Assembly: GCA_021292105.1 (NCBI GenBank)
Contig: CM037874.1
Coordinates: forward strand, 16,226,615-16,290,614
Reading direction: 5' to 3'
DNA length: 64,000 bases
Source of the DNA: Anadara kagoshimensis
Lineage: Eukaryota; Mollusca; Bivalvia; Arcoida; Arcidae
Shown here one piece after another: positions 12,201-21,625 of this stretch (positions are counted from its first letter, which is position 1; every line of letters starts with the position of its first letter). Made by a program: the position numbers and the translations under genes. The notes below the pieces were generated by a model. It ran no database searches, had not been told where the DNA came from, and was given only the letters and a program-made list of their open reading frames with translations.

Positions 12201-15200
12201 AACCCTGAGTAAACTGAAAACCAGTCTAAACTGAACCCTGGATAAACTGAAAAAAACCAGTCTAAACTGAACCCTGAATAAACTGAAAAACCAGTCTAAA
12301 CTGAACCCTGAATAAACTGAAAAACCAGTCTAAACTGAACCCTGAATAAACTGAAAAACTGGTCTAAACTGACCCTGAATAAACTGAAAAAAACTGGTCT
12401 AAACTGAACCTTAAATTAACTGAAGAACCAGTCTAAACTAACCCGAGTAAACTGAAAAACTGGTCTAAACTGAACCTTGAATAAACTGAAGAACCAGTCT
12501 AAACTGAACCCTGAGTAAATAGAAAACCAGTCTAAACTGAACCCTGAATAAACTGATAAACCAGTCTAAACTGAACCCTGAATAAACTGAAAAAAACTGG
12601 TCTAAACTGAACCCTGAGTAGATTGAAAAACCAGTCTAAACTGAACCCTGAGTAAACTGAAAAACCAGTCTAAATGGAACCCTGAGTAAACTGAAAAACC
12701 AGTCTAAACTGAACCCTGAATAAACTGAAAACCAGTCTAAACTGAACCCTGAGTAAATAGAAAAGCCAGTTTAAACTGAACCCTGAATAAACTGAAAACC
12801 AGTCTAAACTGAACCCTGAATAAACTGAAAAGCCAGTTTAAACTGAACCCTGAATAAACTGAAAAAAACTGGTCTAAACTGAACCCCGAATAAACTGAAA
12901 AACCAGCTAAACTGAACCCTGAATAAACTGAAAAACTGGTCTAAACTGAACCCTGAGTAAACTGAAAAAAAACTGGTCTTAACTGAACCCAGAATAGATT
13001 GAAAAACCAGTCTAAACTGAACCCTGAATAAACTGAAAAACCAGTCTAAACTGAACCCTGAGTAAACTGAAAAACCAGTCTAAACTGAACCCTGAGTAGA
13101 TTGAAAAACCAGTCTAAACTGAACCCTGGATAAACTGAAAAAAACTGGTCTAAACTGAACCCTGAATAAACTGAAAAACCAGTCTAAACTGAACCCTGAA
13201 TAAACTGAAAACCAGTCTAAACTGAACCCTGAGTAAACTGAAAAACCAGTCTAAACTGAACCCTGAGTAAACTGAAAGGCCAGTCTAAACTGAACCCTGA
13301 GTAAACTGAAAGGCCAGTCTAAACTGAACCCTGAGTAGATTGAAAGGCCAGTCTAAACTGAACCCTGAGTAAACTGAAAGCCTCTCTGAACAGGAACCTT
13401 GACAAAACTGAAAATGCAACCCTGAATTCACAGAAAACTGGTTTAAACTGAATAAATTGAGAACCTGTTTAAATTGAACCCCGAGTCAATAGAAAACCTG
13501 TCTGTATGGAACCATCATGTTTGTTTATGCATTGCTATATACTAAAACTCCTGAAAATTTGTTATTTAAATCTGTTTTATTTATTTTGCAGACTGATCAT
13601 GCGACAATTATTTGAAGCTGTAGAATTTATACACAATAAAAATATAGTACATCGAGATCTTAAGGTATATTATATAAAACTCTGGATGATTGTGCTGTTA
13701 TTAGATATTCATGAACTTAAACCCATCTTTTCTTCCTGGGATTTGAATACACAGTGTCGTTCACTACCTAGAGTTGTTTCACAATCAAGTTGATCCCAGT
13801 GAGAGAAAGTTTGTCATTTACCTTGTCCATAGTCGGCAGCTTTCACCAGGTACTCTGGTTTTCTTCATCATCCCAGAATTGACTGCCTCAATATAAGTAA
13901 AAGATTGTATGTGTCAAGAAAAGAGTTGATGTAGCTTTCAATTTTGATAAATGACATAAATTAGAAAAATTATGAAAGGTTATAATTTCTTCTCGTATTC
14001 TTATTGACATATTAGGTTATTGTCTTTTCTGAACACCTGTTCACACCTGTCACTTCAATATTACATTTCATGACGTCAAAATCAAATATCTCACCAAGGT
14101 TTACTGGATATTTGAGGCTATAAACATGTCATACTTCCTGCTTCTCAGCTTCTAATTAAGAAATTTCTGTGATAAAGATCAGTCATCTTGATTTGTGTCT
14201 CCCATATTGGACAGAAAGCTGTAAATTTCTCTTTTGGGTTATGATTGGATAAAAACTCATAATAAACAATGATTTTATTGATCCTTGGCACAGATAATAA
14301 AGATGACTGTTGATGCACTACAATTAATTACTGTAAAGGGGAAAATTTTTGAGAGGGTTAAATTTACGCTTATTTCTTGCTAAAGAAATTACCGTGAACA
14401 TTTTACCCACTCAAAAATTTCTACCATACAGGTTACTTTATCATAATATATAGATATACATCAACTTATATTGGTTACGTGGAAGTCACAACCATGCGAA
14501 ATAAAAGATTTAAGAAATGGCAAATATTCACCCCTTGAAAATAATCCAATTTACAGTATTCGCAGTGGCTCAAACCACAATTAGGTTAGAAAGTTGATAT
14601 GATATTCCTAAAATTATTCAAAAAAAAAATTTTACACTCCTCAGCATTTAGAAATGAAAGTTGCAGGGTCCTTCCGAGGAGACCTGAAAACCAAATGCCT
14701 TGTGTCACAGTCAGCATGATAAGCTAAAAAACCATCCCTGCAAGTTGCCCTGCAAGCACACTTCAAAGCTAAAACTTCTGTCACATCAGTTATTGCTGGT
14801 AATGTCTTGAAATAAGTGAGATATTTTTGGTTGGGATGTAAAACCCCATCAGTCTATCAATTTTATGTAGAATTTGTTTGCAGCAACTACATGAAGCCAA
14901 GTAGTTGAAACACATGTTTATAATTCCTTTTAAATATTATTTATAATTATGATTTTATTTCTATTTCCAGCCAGAGAACATTCTACTTGATGATAACCTC
15001 AATGTAAAGCTATCAGATTTTGGTTTTGCTACAGTTCTGAGTCCTGGAGAGGAATTATCAGGTATTTCTTTATACATTTATAAGACACAACATTACTGAT
15101 ATTCTAGATATAACTCTTTAGAGTATGTGAGCTGTGTCAGATATGATCTTCTTGTTTGCACACAGATTACAGTGCCTCTCACCCCTAGGTTTGAACCCCA

Positions 15201-18093
15201 CTCTGGCCAGATTCTAGTATGATAAAGTTTGTGATTTAGTTTGCTGAAGGTTGGTGGTTTTCTGAGGGCACTCTGGTTTCCTCCACCATCCCGGTATTGA
15301 CCTTGATATAAGTATTCTTGACTGTGGCATAAAACTCTGTGTACTAATTTTTGCCTATTTTGTGGTTAAAAATTTTCTGCTAAAACTTGTATCACACTTA
15401 AAATAATACATTAAAGTACATAGCCATCATCAATTTTGTCTCTTGGCAGAATGATTTAGCTATAGGTTCATAGTCAGTTTTCCATGTTTGTTGTATCAAA
15501 TCCAGATTCAAATTTATATGTATACATGTAATAAATATATTTACAGAACTATGTGGAACTCCGGGATATTTAGCGCCAGAGGTTTTGGCTGTGTCCATGT
15601 ATGAAAATGTACCAGGGTATGGTAGAGAAGTCGATATGTGGGCGTGTGGAGTTATAATGTATACATTACTCTGTGGTGCCCCACCCTTCTGGCACCGCAA
15701 ACAGATGCAAATGTTACGCATGATTATGCAAGCTAATTATAAATTTGGAAGTCCGGAATGGGATGATGTGAGCCAGGCTCCTAAAGATCTGGTAAGAATT
15801 TTGGTTAATCTTCTCAAATAGTCATACAAGTATATGGTTAGCTTATTATGTTTTCGTGTTGATCATTCTCTATTTTTATCAATGGGTCAATAAGGACATT
15901 TACTAACATTTGGGGAAAATTTATGTTTTGAATTTAAGAATTGAGTTGGTGTTCAACCCAAAATATAGGTCTTCGTTCCGATCTAAATTATTTAAATTTT
16001 AATCAAAATTTCTGCAAATAACATTTAGGGAGTTATCATCATGTCCATCTGTCTGTCCTTCCATGTCTAATTGTCTTTCCCAATATGATCTACCCTCCAT
16101 GTCATTGAAGTCTATGGATAAATTTTGATTTAAACTGACAGGAAAATAAACCAAGATGAGACGATGTGTCACATAACAAATTTAATGTCCATTCTTTCCT
16201 TTCTCCCTCTGCAATGTTATGTTTTTGTGTTGGCTATTCTCTATTTTTATCAATGGGTCAATAAGGACATTTACTAACATTTGGGGAAAATTTATGTTTT
16301 GAATTTAAGAATTGAGTTGGTGTTCAACCCAAAATATAGGTCTTCGTTCCAATCTAAATTATGTAAATTTTAATCAAAATTTCTGCAAATAACATGTAGG
16401 GAGTTATCATCATGTCCATCTGTCTGTCCTTCCATGTCTAATTGTCTTTCCCAATATGATCTACCCTCCATGTCATTGAAGTCTATGGATAAATTTTGAT
16501 TTAAACTGACAGGAAAATAAACCAAGATGAGACAATGTGTCACATAACAAATTTAATGTCCATTCTTTCCTTTCTCCCTCTGCAATGTGGTGGAAGAGAG
16601 GTATTTGTCTCTCAAAAAACTGCTCTCTAGTGCATTATTAAAGTTTTAGTTGTTAACTCAAGTAAAGTACAACAAATATTTCTTTGATTTGTAACTTTTA
16701 TTACCATAACTTACATCACAAATCATTTCAGATTTCAAGTTTGCTTGTTATTGATCCTAAGAAGAGGTTAACAGCTGCAGAAGCCCTAAACCATCCATTC
16801 TTTAAAAGAGAGGTAAGCATTCTCTTCAAATTCTCTATAGATTTTTATACACCCATTTCTAGAAACAGGACTTATTATCGACTAGAGCCTAAATTTTTGT
16901 TTCCCTTTTACATAATATTACCTACCTTTGTACTTTGACATCATTGTAATCTTTGTCAACAGTTTAATGGTAAAAATGTAAATGGTATGTCTTGCTTTTT
17001 CTATCAAGGTTCTTGTTATTTAAGTTTCATCACTCAATTTTGTACAGTTTTCAAACACATTAGGCTTGCCATGATGTGACATCTCGGTATAAGTGAAATA
17101 TTTTGCACTGGGACATAAAACCACATACAATAAATCAATAAATCGGGGGAAAAAATTTGGTATTTTAAATTTTTAGTCAAATACTTTTTTGTCTATGTTT
17201 TTCATGTAAAACTTTCCCAAACAAAAAATCAGAGATTTTATTTTATATATATGTACATTTTTCTCATTTCAGCTCAAACCAGGTAGAAAGTTTCTACCAA
17301 GAAGAACATTTAGGGTAGGTACTTTATATATACTGTATAATATAAATAGAAAATAATGTAATAAATGTTTACAATAACTCTGGGCAGATCCTAGCTTGAG
17401 AAAGTTTGTCAGTTCCTGTTTTTCTCTGAGTACTCTGGTTTTCTCCTCCATACCTGAACTGACCTCCTTGATTTAAGGGAAACAATCTTGACTGGGGCAT
17501 CGTAAAATTCCCATTACTTCACTTCACTCCACATAGTGGCAAGTTATTATGTGAGACTATCTGTTTTCATCTACAGTTACAACCTTGGTGGTTTCCAGAT
17601 GATAACTTGATAACAGATCAATAGAGTTTTTCAAATGTCAAATAAAAAACTATAAAATACAGAAGAAAAACGTTAATAAAATAGAATAAAAATAATAGAT
17701 TATTTAAGATATTTTTTTTATTTGCATATTTATTGCTCCACAGCATGTTGGAATATCATTTTATGACCCATTAGATGCATATTTATTTATTTATTTATTT
17801 TACAATTTTTAGTAACAGTGGGTTTTTTTTCTTTATTTCAGGCAGCAATACTTTGTGTTCGATTTTTTCATCGTCTCCGACATTTCTATTATAACCCACC
17901 TCCAATATCAATGGATGTAATACACGAAAATCCTTATAGTGTCAAGACATTTAGAAAAATGATCGATGGTTGTGCATTCCGTATGTATGGACATTGGGTC
18001 AAGAAGGCAGATAACCAGAATAGAGCAGCATTATTCGAACACACGCCTCGAGATGACTGGAAAAACACCCATCACGAAGAAGACTTTTCCTGA
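5034..18093 (+). CDS. PHKG: Phosphorylase kinase gamma catalytic subunit (partial, 5' exons missing)
   Basis: Ser/Thr kinase that phosphorylates and activates glycogen phosphorylase within the cytosolic Ca2+/calmodulin-controlled (alpha-beta-gamma-delta)4 complex. Eight exons join in phase: 5034-5088, 9754-9819, 13592-13664, 14971-15061, 15547-15791, 16732-16812, 17273-17314 and 17842-18093 (stop TGA), giving about 300 residues. In order they encode the hinge ([18 protein letters not shown]), catalytic loop HRDLKPEN, DFGFA, activation segment [47 protein letters not shown], then the regulatory tail with YGHWVKK and QNRAALFE. Those last motifs are specific to PHKG rather than other CaM-kinase-like enzymes. 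Vertebrate PHKG has roughly 390-405 residues, so about 95 N-terminal residues are missing, including the ATP-binding loop. The shortest exon (42 nt) lies between the kinase core and the calmodulin-binding tail. No stop or frameshift occurs in the exons. Confidence 0.95.
5525..5760 (+). repeat. Short tandem repeat array, ACATGATTTTATTAAAAG unit
   Basis: The motif ACATGATTTTATTAAAAG occurs five times within the PHKG intron 5089-9753, interleaved with two copies of a block containing CTGTCTCATTAAAAA and GAGATGGATCTTATATTTC. It is a compound local duplication with no coding role. Confidence 0.8.
5800..6260 (+). repeat. Degenerate tandem repeat, about 110-122 bp unit, four copies
   Basis: The landmark CACCATTTnATT recurs at 5801, 5923, 6044 and 6153. 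Each is followed by a GCATGCATAGGGGATTAAT-like block (shortened in copy three), AACATGTAGnCATT and ACCTTTGA. It lies in the PHKG intron 5089-9753. Confidence 0.8.
6261..7600. repeat. Intronic region with dispersed 'GGTCAAGnGGACAGGTCA' repeats in both orientations
   Basis: Pieces of one repeat recur on both strands: GACCTGTCCACCTGACCTT near 6310, AGGTCAAGCAGACATGTCA near 6481, TGGACAGGTCAGTGTTGTTT near 6532, GGTCAAGTGGATAGGTCAAT near 7230 and GACCTGTCTAAAAACAAA near 7393. The copies are scrambled and I could not set element ends. No exon is recognised. Confidence 0.55.
7632..7795. repeat. Fold-back (MITE-like) inverted repeat
   Basis: The arms GAAATGACATTAATTTATCT and AGATAAATTAATTTCATTTC are near-perfect complements. 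The inner parts (ATGGAAGTATGAAAGAATAGGACA against TGTCCAATTCTTTCAAACTTCCAT, cited by position 7669-7693 and 7742-7766) extend the pairing. It lies inside the PHKG intron 5089-9753. Confidence 0.75.
8141..8712 (+). repeat. 286-bp tandem duplication
   Basis: CCTATTAATATCACCTTTGG at 8141 and CCTATTTATATCACCTTTGG at 8427 begin two similar blocks. The shared order is GGTCACTTCA, TAATTATTGAC, GGTCATCAGGG, CTCTAAATCACTATCTGTA, AATGACCACTA, CCAATAGCCTTG, TCCAAGATCTAG and GGTCATCATA. The second copy has short insertions, so the duplication is not recent. Confidence 0.85.
9140..9278 (+). repeat. (AAAT)n microsatellite
   Basis: Nearly uninterrupted AAAT tetranucleotides with a few AAAAT variants and one ATTATTTAAAAT interruption near 9208-9218. 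It lies in the PHKG intron 5089-9753. Confidence 0.95.
9510..9687. repeat. Fold-back element, family 'GACTTCC...GTACCC', copy 1
   Basis: The left arm contains GACTTCCTTTTGTTCCCCACC. The right arm is GGGAGGGTACAAATGGAAGT followed by CTTTCTG, its inverted complement with some mismatches. A second copy with similar arms lies at 19929-20090. It sits 66 bp upstream of the PHKG exon at 9754. Confidence 0.7.
10025..10205 (-). mobile_element. Truncated tRNA-derived SINE (family B), 3' part
   Basis: After an (ATTG)n run, the sequence CCAGTCAAGAACATTTCACT, a TATATCA.GATGTCACCA block and TTCTTAACATGCCA match in order the minus-strand SINE-B copies at 48385 and 50770. The tRNA-like head is absent. Confidence 0.7.
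10430..10895 (+). mobile_element. tRNA-derived SINE (family A) with central domain present three times
   Basis: The head at 10440-10512 (GGTGCCTGAGTGGTATAAAT ... GATCACAGTGCC ... TAGGTTCTAATTC) resembles a degraded tRNA-Leu/Ser A box and B box. The body follows: CCTAGTGTGAGAAAGTTAGT, TTGCTGAAGGTCGG, GGCACTTCAATTTCCTC, then ATATTAGTGAAAA and TGTGACTGGGCTGTGAAA. The block from GCTGAAGGT to GGGCTGTGAAA is then repeated twice more (about 10662-10764 and 10771-10872). Confidence 0.8.
11524..13510 (+). repeat. Minisatellite, 33-37 bp unit, more than 50 copies
   Basis: Unit consensus: CTGAAAACCAGTCTAAACTG followed by AACCCTGAATAAA. Length varies mainly through the A run before the CCAG/CTGG hexamer. 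Units occur in two main forms, with ACCAGT or with ACTGGT, plus rarer GGCCAGTC and GCCAGTTT forms. Long multi-unit blocks recur (starting at 11721 and 12067). The last few units (13380-13510) decay. The array fills the end of the PHKG intron 9820-13591 and stops about 80 bp before the next exon. There are no spacers of unrelated sequence, so it is not a CRISPR. Confidence 0.97.
13760..13920 (+). mobile_element. SINE family A fragment
   Basis: GATCCCAGTGAGAGAAAGTT, TAGTCGGCAGCTTTCACCAG, GTACTCTGGTTTTCTTCATC and CTCAATATAAGTAAAAGATT match the body and tail of the local family-A SINEs in order. The head is degraded. It lies just after the PHKG exon 13592-13664. Confidence 0.7.
14325..14580. repeat. 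Possible fold-back element with TACTGTAAA ends
   Basis: TTACTGTAAAGGGGAAAATT on the left pairs roughly with CCAATTTACAGTATTCGC on the right. The arms are diverged and the limits approximate. It lies in the PHKG intron 13665-14970. Confidence 0.4.
15130..15355 (+). mobile_element. SINE family A, near full length
   Basis: CAGATTACAGTGCCTCTCAC, TAGGTTTGAACCCCACTCTG (B-box region), GATTCTAGTATGATAAAGTT, TTGCTGAAGGTTGGTGGTTT, GGCACTCTGGTTTCCTCCAC and TATTCTTGACTGTGGCATAA follow the standard family order. It lies in the PHKG intron between exons 14971-15061 and 15547-15791. Confidence 0.8.
15847..16588 (+). repeat. 371-bp near-identical tandem duplication
   Basis: The block starting TTATGTTTTCGTGTTG at 15847 is repeated from 16218 with only scattered substitutions. 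Landmarks CTATTTTTATCAATGGGTCA (15870/16241) and TTCTCCCTCTGCAATGT (16201/16572) keep a constant 371-bp offset. The copies are much more alike than the other local duplications, so this is recent. It lies wholly in the PHKG intron 15792-16731. Confidence 0.93.
17380..17530 (+). mobile_element. SINE family A, body and tail
   Basis: CAGATCCTAGCTTGAGAAAG, GAGTACTCTGGTTTTCTCCT, CTGAACTGACCTCCTTGATT and CAATCTTGACTGGGGCATC match family A. It lies in the PHKG intron 17315-17841. A shorter tail fragment lies at about 17070-17130. Confidence 0.7.
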
Positions 18094-18239
18094 TTTTTAC
18101 ATAAACTCTAGAATTATATGATCTGTGACATTAGATCTACTGACTTTTCAAATTGTTCATACCGGTTAAAGATTCTCTCATGCTTGCCTTATTGATGTGT
18201 TAAAGTTGTTTCGTAAATCAAAGTTTTGGAAGAGTACAT

Positions 18240-18850
18240 GTTTGCTTATGGATTGCTTTTAAAACAGTAGCGGTGATAATATTAATGAAGACATTTCCAA
18301 AGATCAAGTATTATTGTAAGGCGTTTACGACAGTGGAAGCGTACATTGTTCATGTTTTGTCATGGAAAGCTTTCAAAACCGTAGTGTGACATTATTTATA
18401 TAAATGACGGGATTTCCAAAGATCAAGTATCATTCAGGTTTTGTCACGGAAAGCTTTCAGAACAGTAGTGGTGACATTATAAATGAATGGAATTCCGACA
18501 AAGATCAATTATCATTGTCGGTGTTCATGACAGTGAAAGCGTACATTGTTCATGATTTGTCATGGAAAGCTTTCAAAACAGTAGTGTGACATTATAAATG
18601 AAGGGATTTCCACCATAGATCAAATATCATTCAGGTTTTGTCATGGAAAGCTTTCAGAACAGTAATGGTGACATTATAAATGAAGGGATTTCCACCAAAT
18701 CAGGTATTATTCAGGTTTTGTCATGGAAAGCTTTCAAAACAGTAGTGACATTATTGATAAAGGGGTTTCCACCAAAGTTCATGTTTTGTCATGGAAAGCT
18801 TTCAAAACAGTAATGGTGCCCTTATAAATGAGGGAATTTCTACTAAAGTG
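18240..18850 (+). repeat. Degenerate tandem repeat in PHKG 3' flank, about 70-113 bp unit, six copies
   Basis: CATGGAAAGCTTTCAAAACA-type motifs recur at about 18361, 18446, 18560, 18641, 18721 and 18790. Each is followed by AGTAGTG(GT)GACATTAT, AAATGAAGGGATTTCC and a CAGGTTTTGT or TTCATGTTTTGT block. The array begins about 150 bp after the PHKG stop codon, so it is probably transcribed as 3' UTR. Confidence 0.85.
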
Positions 18851-18949
18851 CAAGTAACATTTATGAAGGCAATTTTTATCCAATGTAAGTCAAGAACATG
18901 TAACTTACTTTATATAAAGCCTTCTGAAATGTCATAGAAACAACCATAA

Positions 18950-18955
18950 AATAAA
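18950..18955 (+). terminator. Candidate polyadenylation signal for PHKG
   Basis: AATAAA about 860 bp after the PHKG stop codon, in the right orientation. Other AATAAA hexamers occur further on (for example near 21817 and 22625), so the true end of the transcript is unknown. Confidence 0.35.
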
Positions 18956-19928
18956 AGATTAAGGATGAATTATTCATTGCAGTAACAAAAAGTGGTTCTT
19001 GTTAAAATGTTTATTTAATTTTTTCTACCATGTGCTAACAAATACCCTGAAAGTCTGCATACCATACATACAAAACCACAGCAAAGGGAGACAAATCTAG
19101 ACAACAAACTTGAGTGTCATCATTACAATGATCAAGAATTTGGAATTGATTTTGTGTAACTTCTCAGTCTAAAAAGTCAATATCCCACTAATATTGGTAC
19201 TTTCATAACTATAAAAGTATAAGTAATAAATATATAGGCATTCTGAATTATGCTTCCATTCCTGCAAGTCAAAATCGCCATTAACTTCTATCATTTTAGA
19301 AAGTCTTTGAAAAAGTACTGGTAACCCATTTTAACAAATTTGTGAAAAATACTTCAAAAAGAACAATTTTTCAACAAATTTTGGAAATTTGGCTACTAAT
19401 GATTTTAAAATTGTATTGGCTTCATGAACTGTTTTTGAGCACTTTCAAATCACTTTGTTTTCTTGCAGTTATTCTTTTATAGTAAAAATGAAGCAAATTT
19501 AGATTCCATTTTCCAAATTTTTCTTATATCTTAGACCTGATGTATACAGGTACATGGAATTAAATATATACTGTCAAGTCATATGGTGAAGTTGAATCTT
19601 TTGTTTACTGTTATTTAAAGAATTAGTATGGCCAATATATTGAAGTGTATTACTGTATTGTGACGTGACAGTTCTGACCTCCATTTGTAATTTTAAAATT
19701 TTTAATTTATCAGATACAAATGCTTCGCACATCAAATCTGTTGTTGCCAGTTTAAAAATTGTACACTGTAAATTGGGAAATTTTCGCATTCAGTTTATTA
19801 TTGCATAAATTTGTAAGAGTATCAAGACACTAAAACAAAACTTTGGCAAATATTTTAATTATATAGAATGAACTAGCATTTGCACTGATTGCCATCGGAT
19901 CGGGCAAAAGTTTTGATATTCAAATTGG
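18956..19928. other. Intergenic; no gene seen
   Basis: AT-rich sequence with no exon-like coding block and only short chance reading frames. Confidence 0.5.
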
Positions 19929-20090
19929 AAGGACTTCCATTTTGTACCCTCGACTAAATTTTTCATTTTGACTAAAAAGGTTTAAAAATGACAAAATCCA
20001 GTCATTTTGAGCATTTTTGTGAGAAATAAATTTTTAAAATTTTTACACTGAATTAATGAATGGTGGAGGGGGGTACTAAAGGAAGTCTTA
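19929..20090. repeat. Fold-back element, family 'GACTTCC...GTACCC', copy 2
   Basis: The left arm GGACTTCCATTTTGTACCCT and the right arm GGGGGGTACTAAAGGAAGTC are inverted complements with few mismatches. The element matches the one at 9510-9687 in arm sequence and in size. Confidence 0.75.
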
Positions 20091-20154
20091 TGATGCTCCT
20101 AGTGAAAATTAACTGACACGAAAATTTCAAAATTTTCAGTACTTATATAATATC

Positions 20155-20535
20155 ATGATGGAGTTTTATTATTGTTGTATGGCAAGTCAAGTAACAAAGC
20201 AAAAAGACAGATCCCATAGATCTCCTCTATGTGAATTACTTGAAATGATGCTACTTGTAAAAATTAATCAATGAAAATTTCCAAATTTACAGTTTAAGTA
20301 TTGTAATGGAGTTTTATTATTGTTATATGACAAGTCAAGTTATTAGGCAAAGAGATAGATCCTATGGATATCCTATATGCAAATTACTTGAAATTATGCT
20401 ACTCACAAAAATTAACCATCGTGAACATTTTCAAATTTACTGTATGCATAAATATGATTATTGTAATGCAAAGTCAAGTTGCAAGGCAAAGAGACAGATC
20501 CCATGGATACAGATCCCATGGATCTCCTCATTATA
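20155..20535 (+). repeat. Tandem repeat, about 148-bp unit, 2.6 copies
   Basis: GAGTTTTATTATTGTTGTAT at 20161 and GAGTTTTATTATTGTTATAT at 20309 start two copies; a partial third begins near 20455. Each contains CAAGTCAAGT, GACAGATCC(C/T)AT, TTACTTGAAAT and AAAATTAA. The open frame across the copies (20306-20629) is a by-product of the repeat. Confidence 0.8.
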
Positions 20536-20929
20536 TTTATTTAATTATATTAATAGTGATATAAACTATCATTGGAACTCGTATTTATTTATAATAAATA
20601 AGCATGACAAATCCAAAATATGCCGTTAAGAAAAAAACGCACAAATAAATTGTTTTTATTGAATATGTATGTATGAATGGTTAGTTATAGTTTAATTTAT
20701 TTGTTTTAGGTGTTATTTTAATGTTGAAAAAAAATGTTTGTGTAGTCAGGTCGTTTGTTCAAATATTTTTTTTTACCATTTTAATTAAACTTTGTTAATT
20801 TATTTTCTGACTTAAATGGTTTACAGGACAGTATTTCATGTCTTGTTCAATTTTGTATGGATGTCATCTCTAAGTCTAGTATTGCAACCAAATACTTTGA
20901 AACATTTTCCCAAATGCTGTCAAGTCTAA

Positions 20930-21160
20930 CTTTACATTTGCCATAAAAACATGATTAAAATTTCAAAGGGACACGATTAAAATTTCAGACACGATTAAAA
21001 TTTCAAAGGGACACAACTCTTGTGAAATTTAATAAGAAAAAACATGAAGGACACCACTGTCAAAAGTTTGCACAGAGTTAACTCCTCTTCTGGACCACAC
21101 AATGTCATATCCTGATAACCATGTATACCAAGTTCATTTAAATATCTTCTTAGGCCTAGG
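20930..21160 (+). repeat. Dispersed repeat 'TTTCAAAGGGACACAACTCT'
   Basis: It starts with a small triplication of GATTAAAATTTCAAAGGGAC-like sequence. Then come GCACAGAGTTAACTCCTCTT, CAATGTCATATCCTGATAAC and CATGTATACCAAGTTC. The same order occurs at about 34050-34300 and 34425-34590 in LZTR1 intron 18, so this is an interspersed family. Confidence 0.7.
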
Positions 21161-21282
21161 ATAAGGGTGATCAATCCTTCATCTTCAAAAGTGTCTGTTT
21201 ATAAGTGGTAGCTGCCCCCTGTGTATGTCTGGCAATGGGGTACCATGTCTCTAAATGGGGAACTCTGTGTATAATGATCAAT

Positions 21283-21625
21283 CAGGTACCCTGTGTTATG
21301 TCTGGTACCCTGTGTTTATCTGGTAACATAATGCACTGTCTACCCCGGTATGTCTAGTAATCAGGTACCCTGTGTTATGTCTGGTACCCTGTGTTTATCT
21401 GGTAACATAATGCACTGTCTACCCTGTATGTCTAGTAATCAGGTACCCTGTGTATGTCTGGTACCCTGTGTTTATCTGGTAACATAATGCTCTGTCTACC
21501 CCGGTATGTCTAGTAATCAGGTACCCTGTGTTATGTCTGGTACCCTGTGTTTATCTGGTAACATAATGCACTGTCTACCCCGGTATGTCTAGTAATCAGG
21601 TACCCTGTGTTATGTCTGGCAATAG
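21283..21625 (+). repeat. Tandem repeat, 78-79 bp unit, about 4.3 copies
   Basis: CAGGTACCCTGTGT recurs at 21283, 21362, 21440, 21518 and 21597 with near-identical intervening sequence (GGTAACATAATGCACTGTCT, CCGGTATGTCTAGTAAT). High identity between copies suggests recent expansion. It is intergenic, in the PHKG 3' flank. Confidence 0.93.

Noticed and set aside
11524..13510. Regular repeats suggesting a CRISPR array
   Set aside because: Units are contiguous with no unique spacers, lengths vary, there are no cas genes, and the array lies in an intron of an animal gene. It is a minisatellite.
15398..15721. 107-codon minus-strand open frame
   Set aside because: Antisense shadow of the PHKG exon 15547-15791.
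20306..20629. Two overlapping open frames (107 and 66 codons)
   Set aside because: They follow a 148-bp tandem repeat; no protein features.
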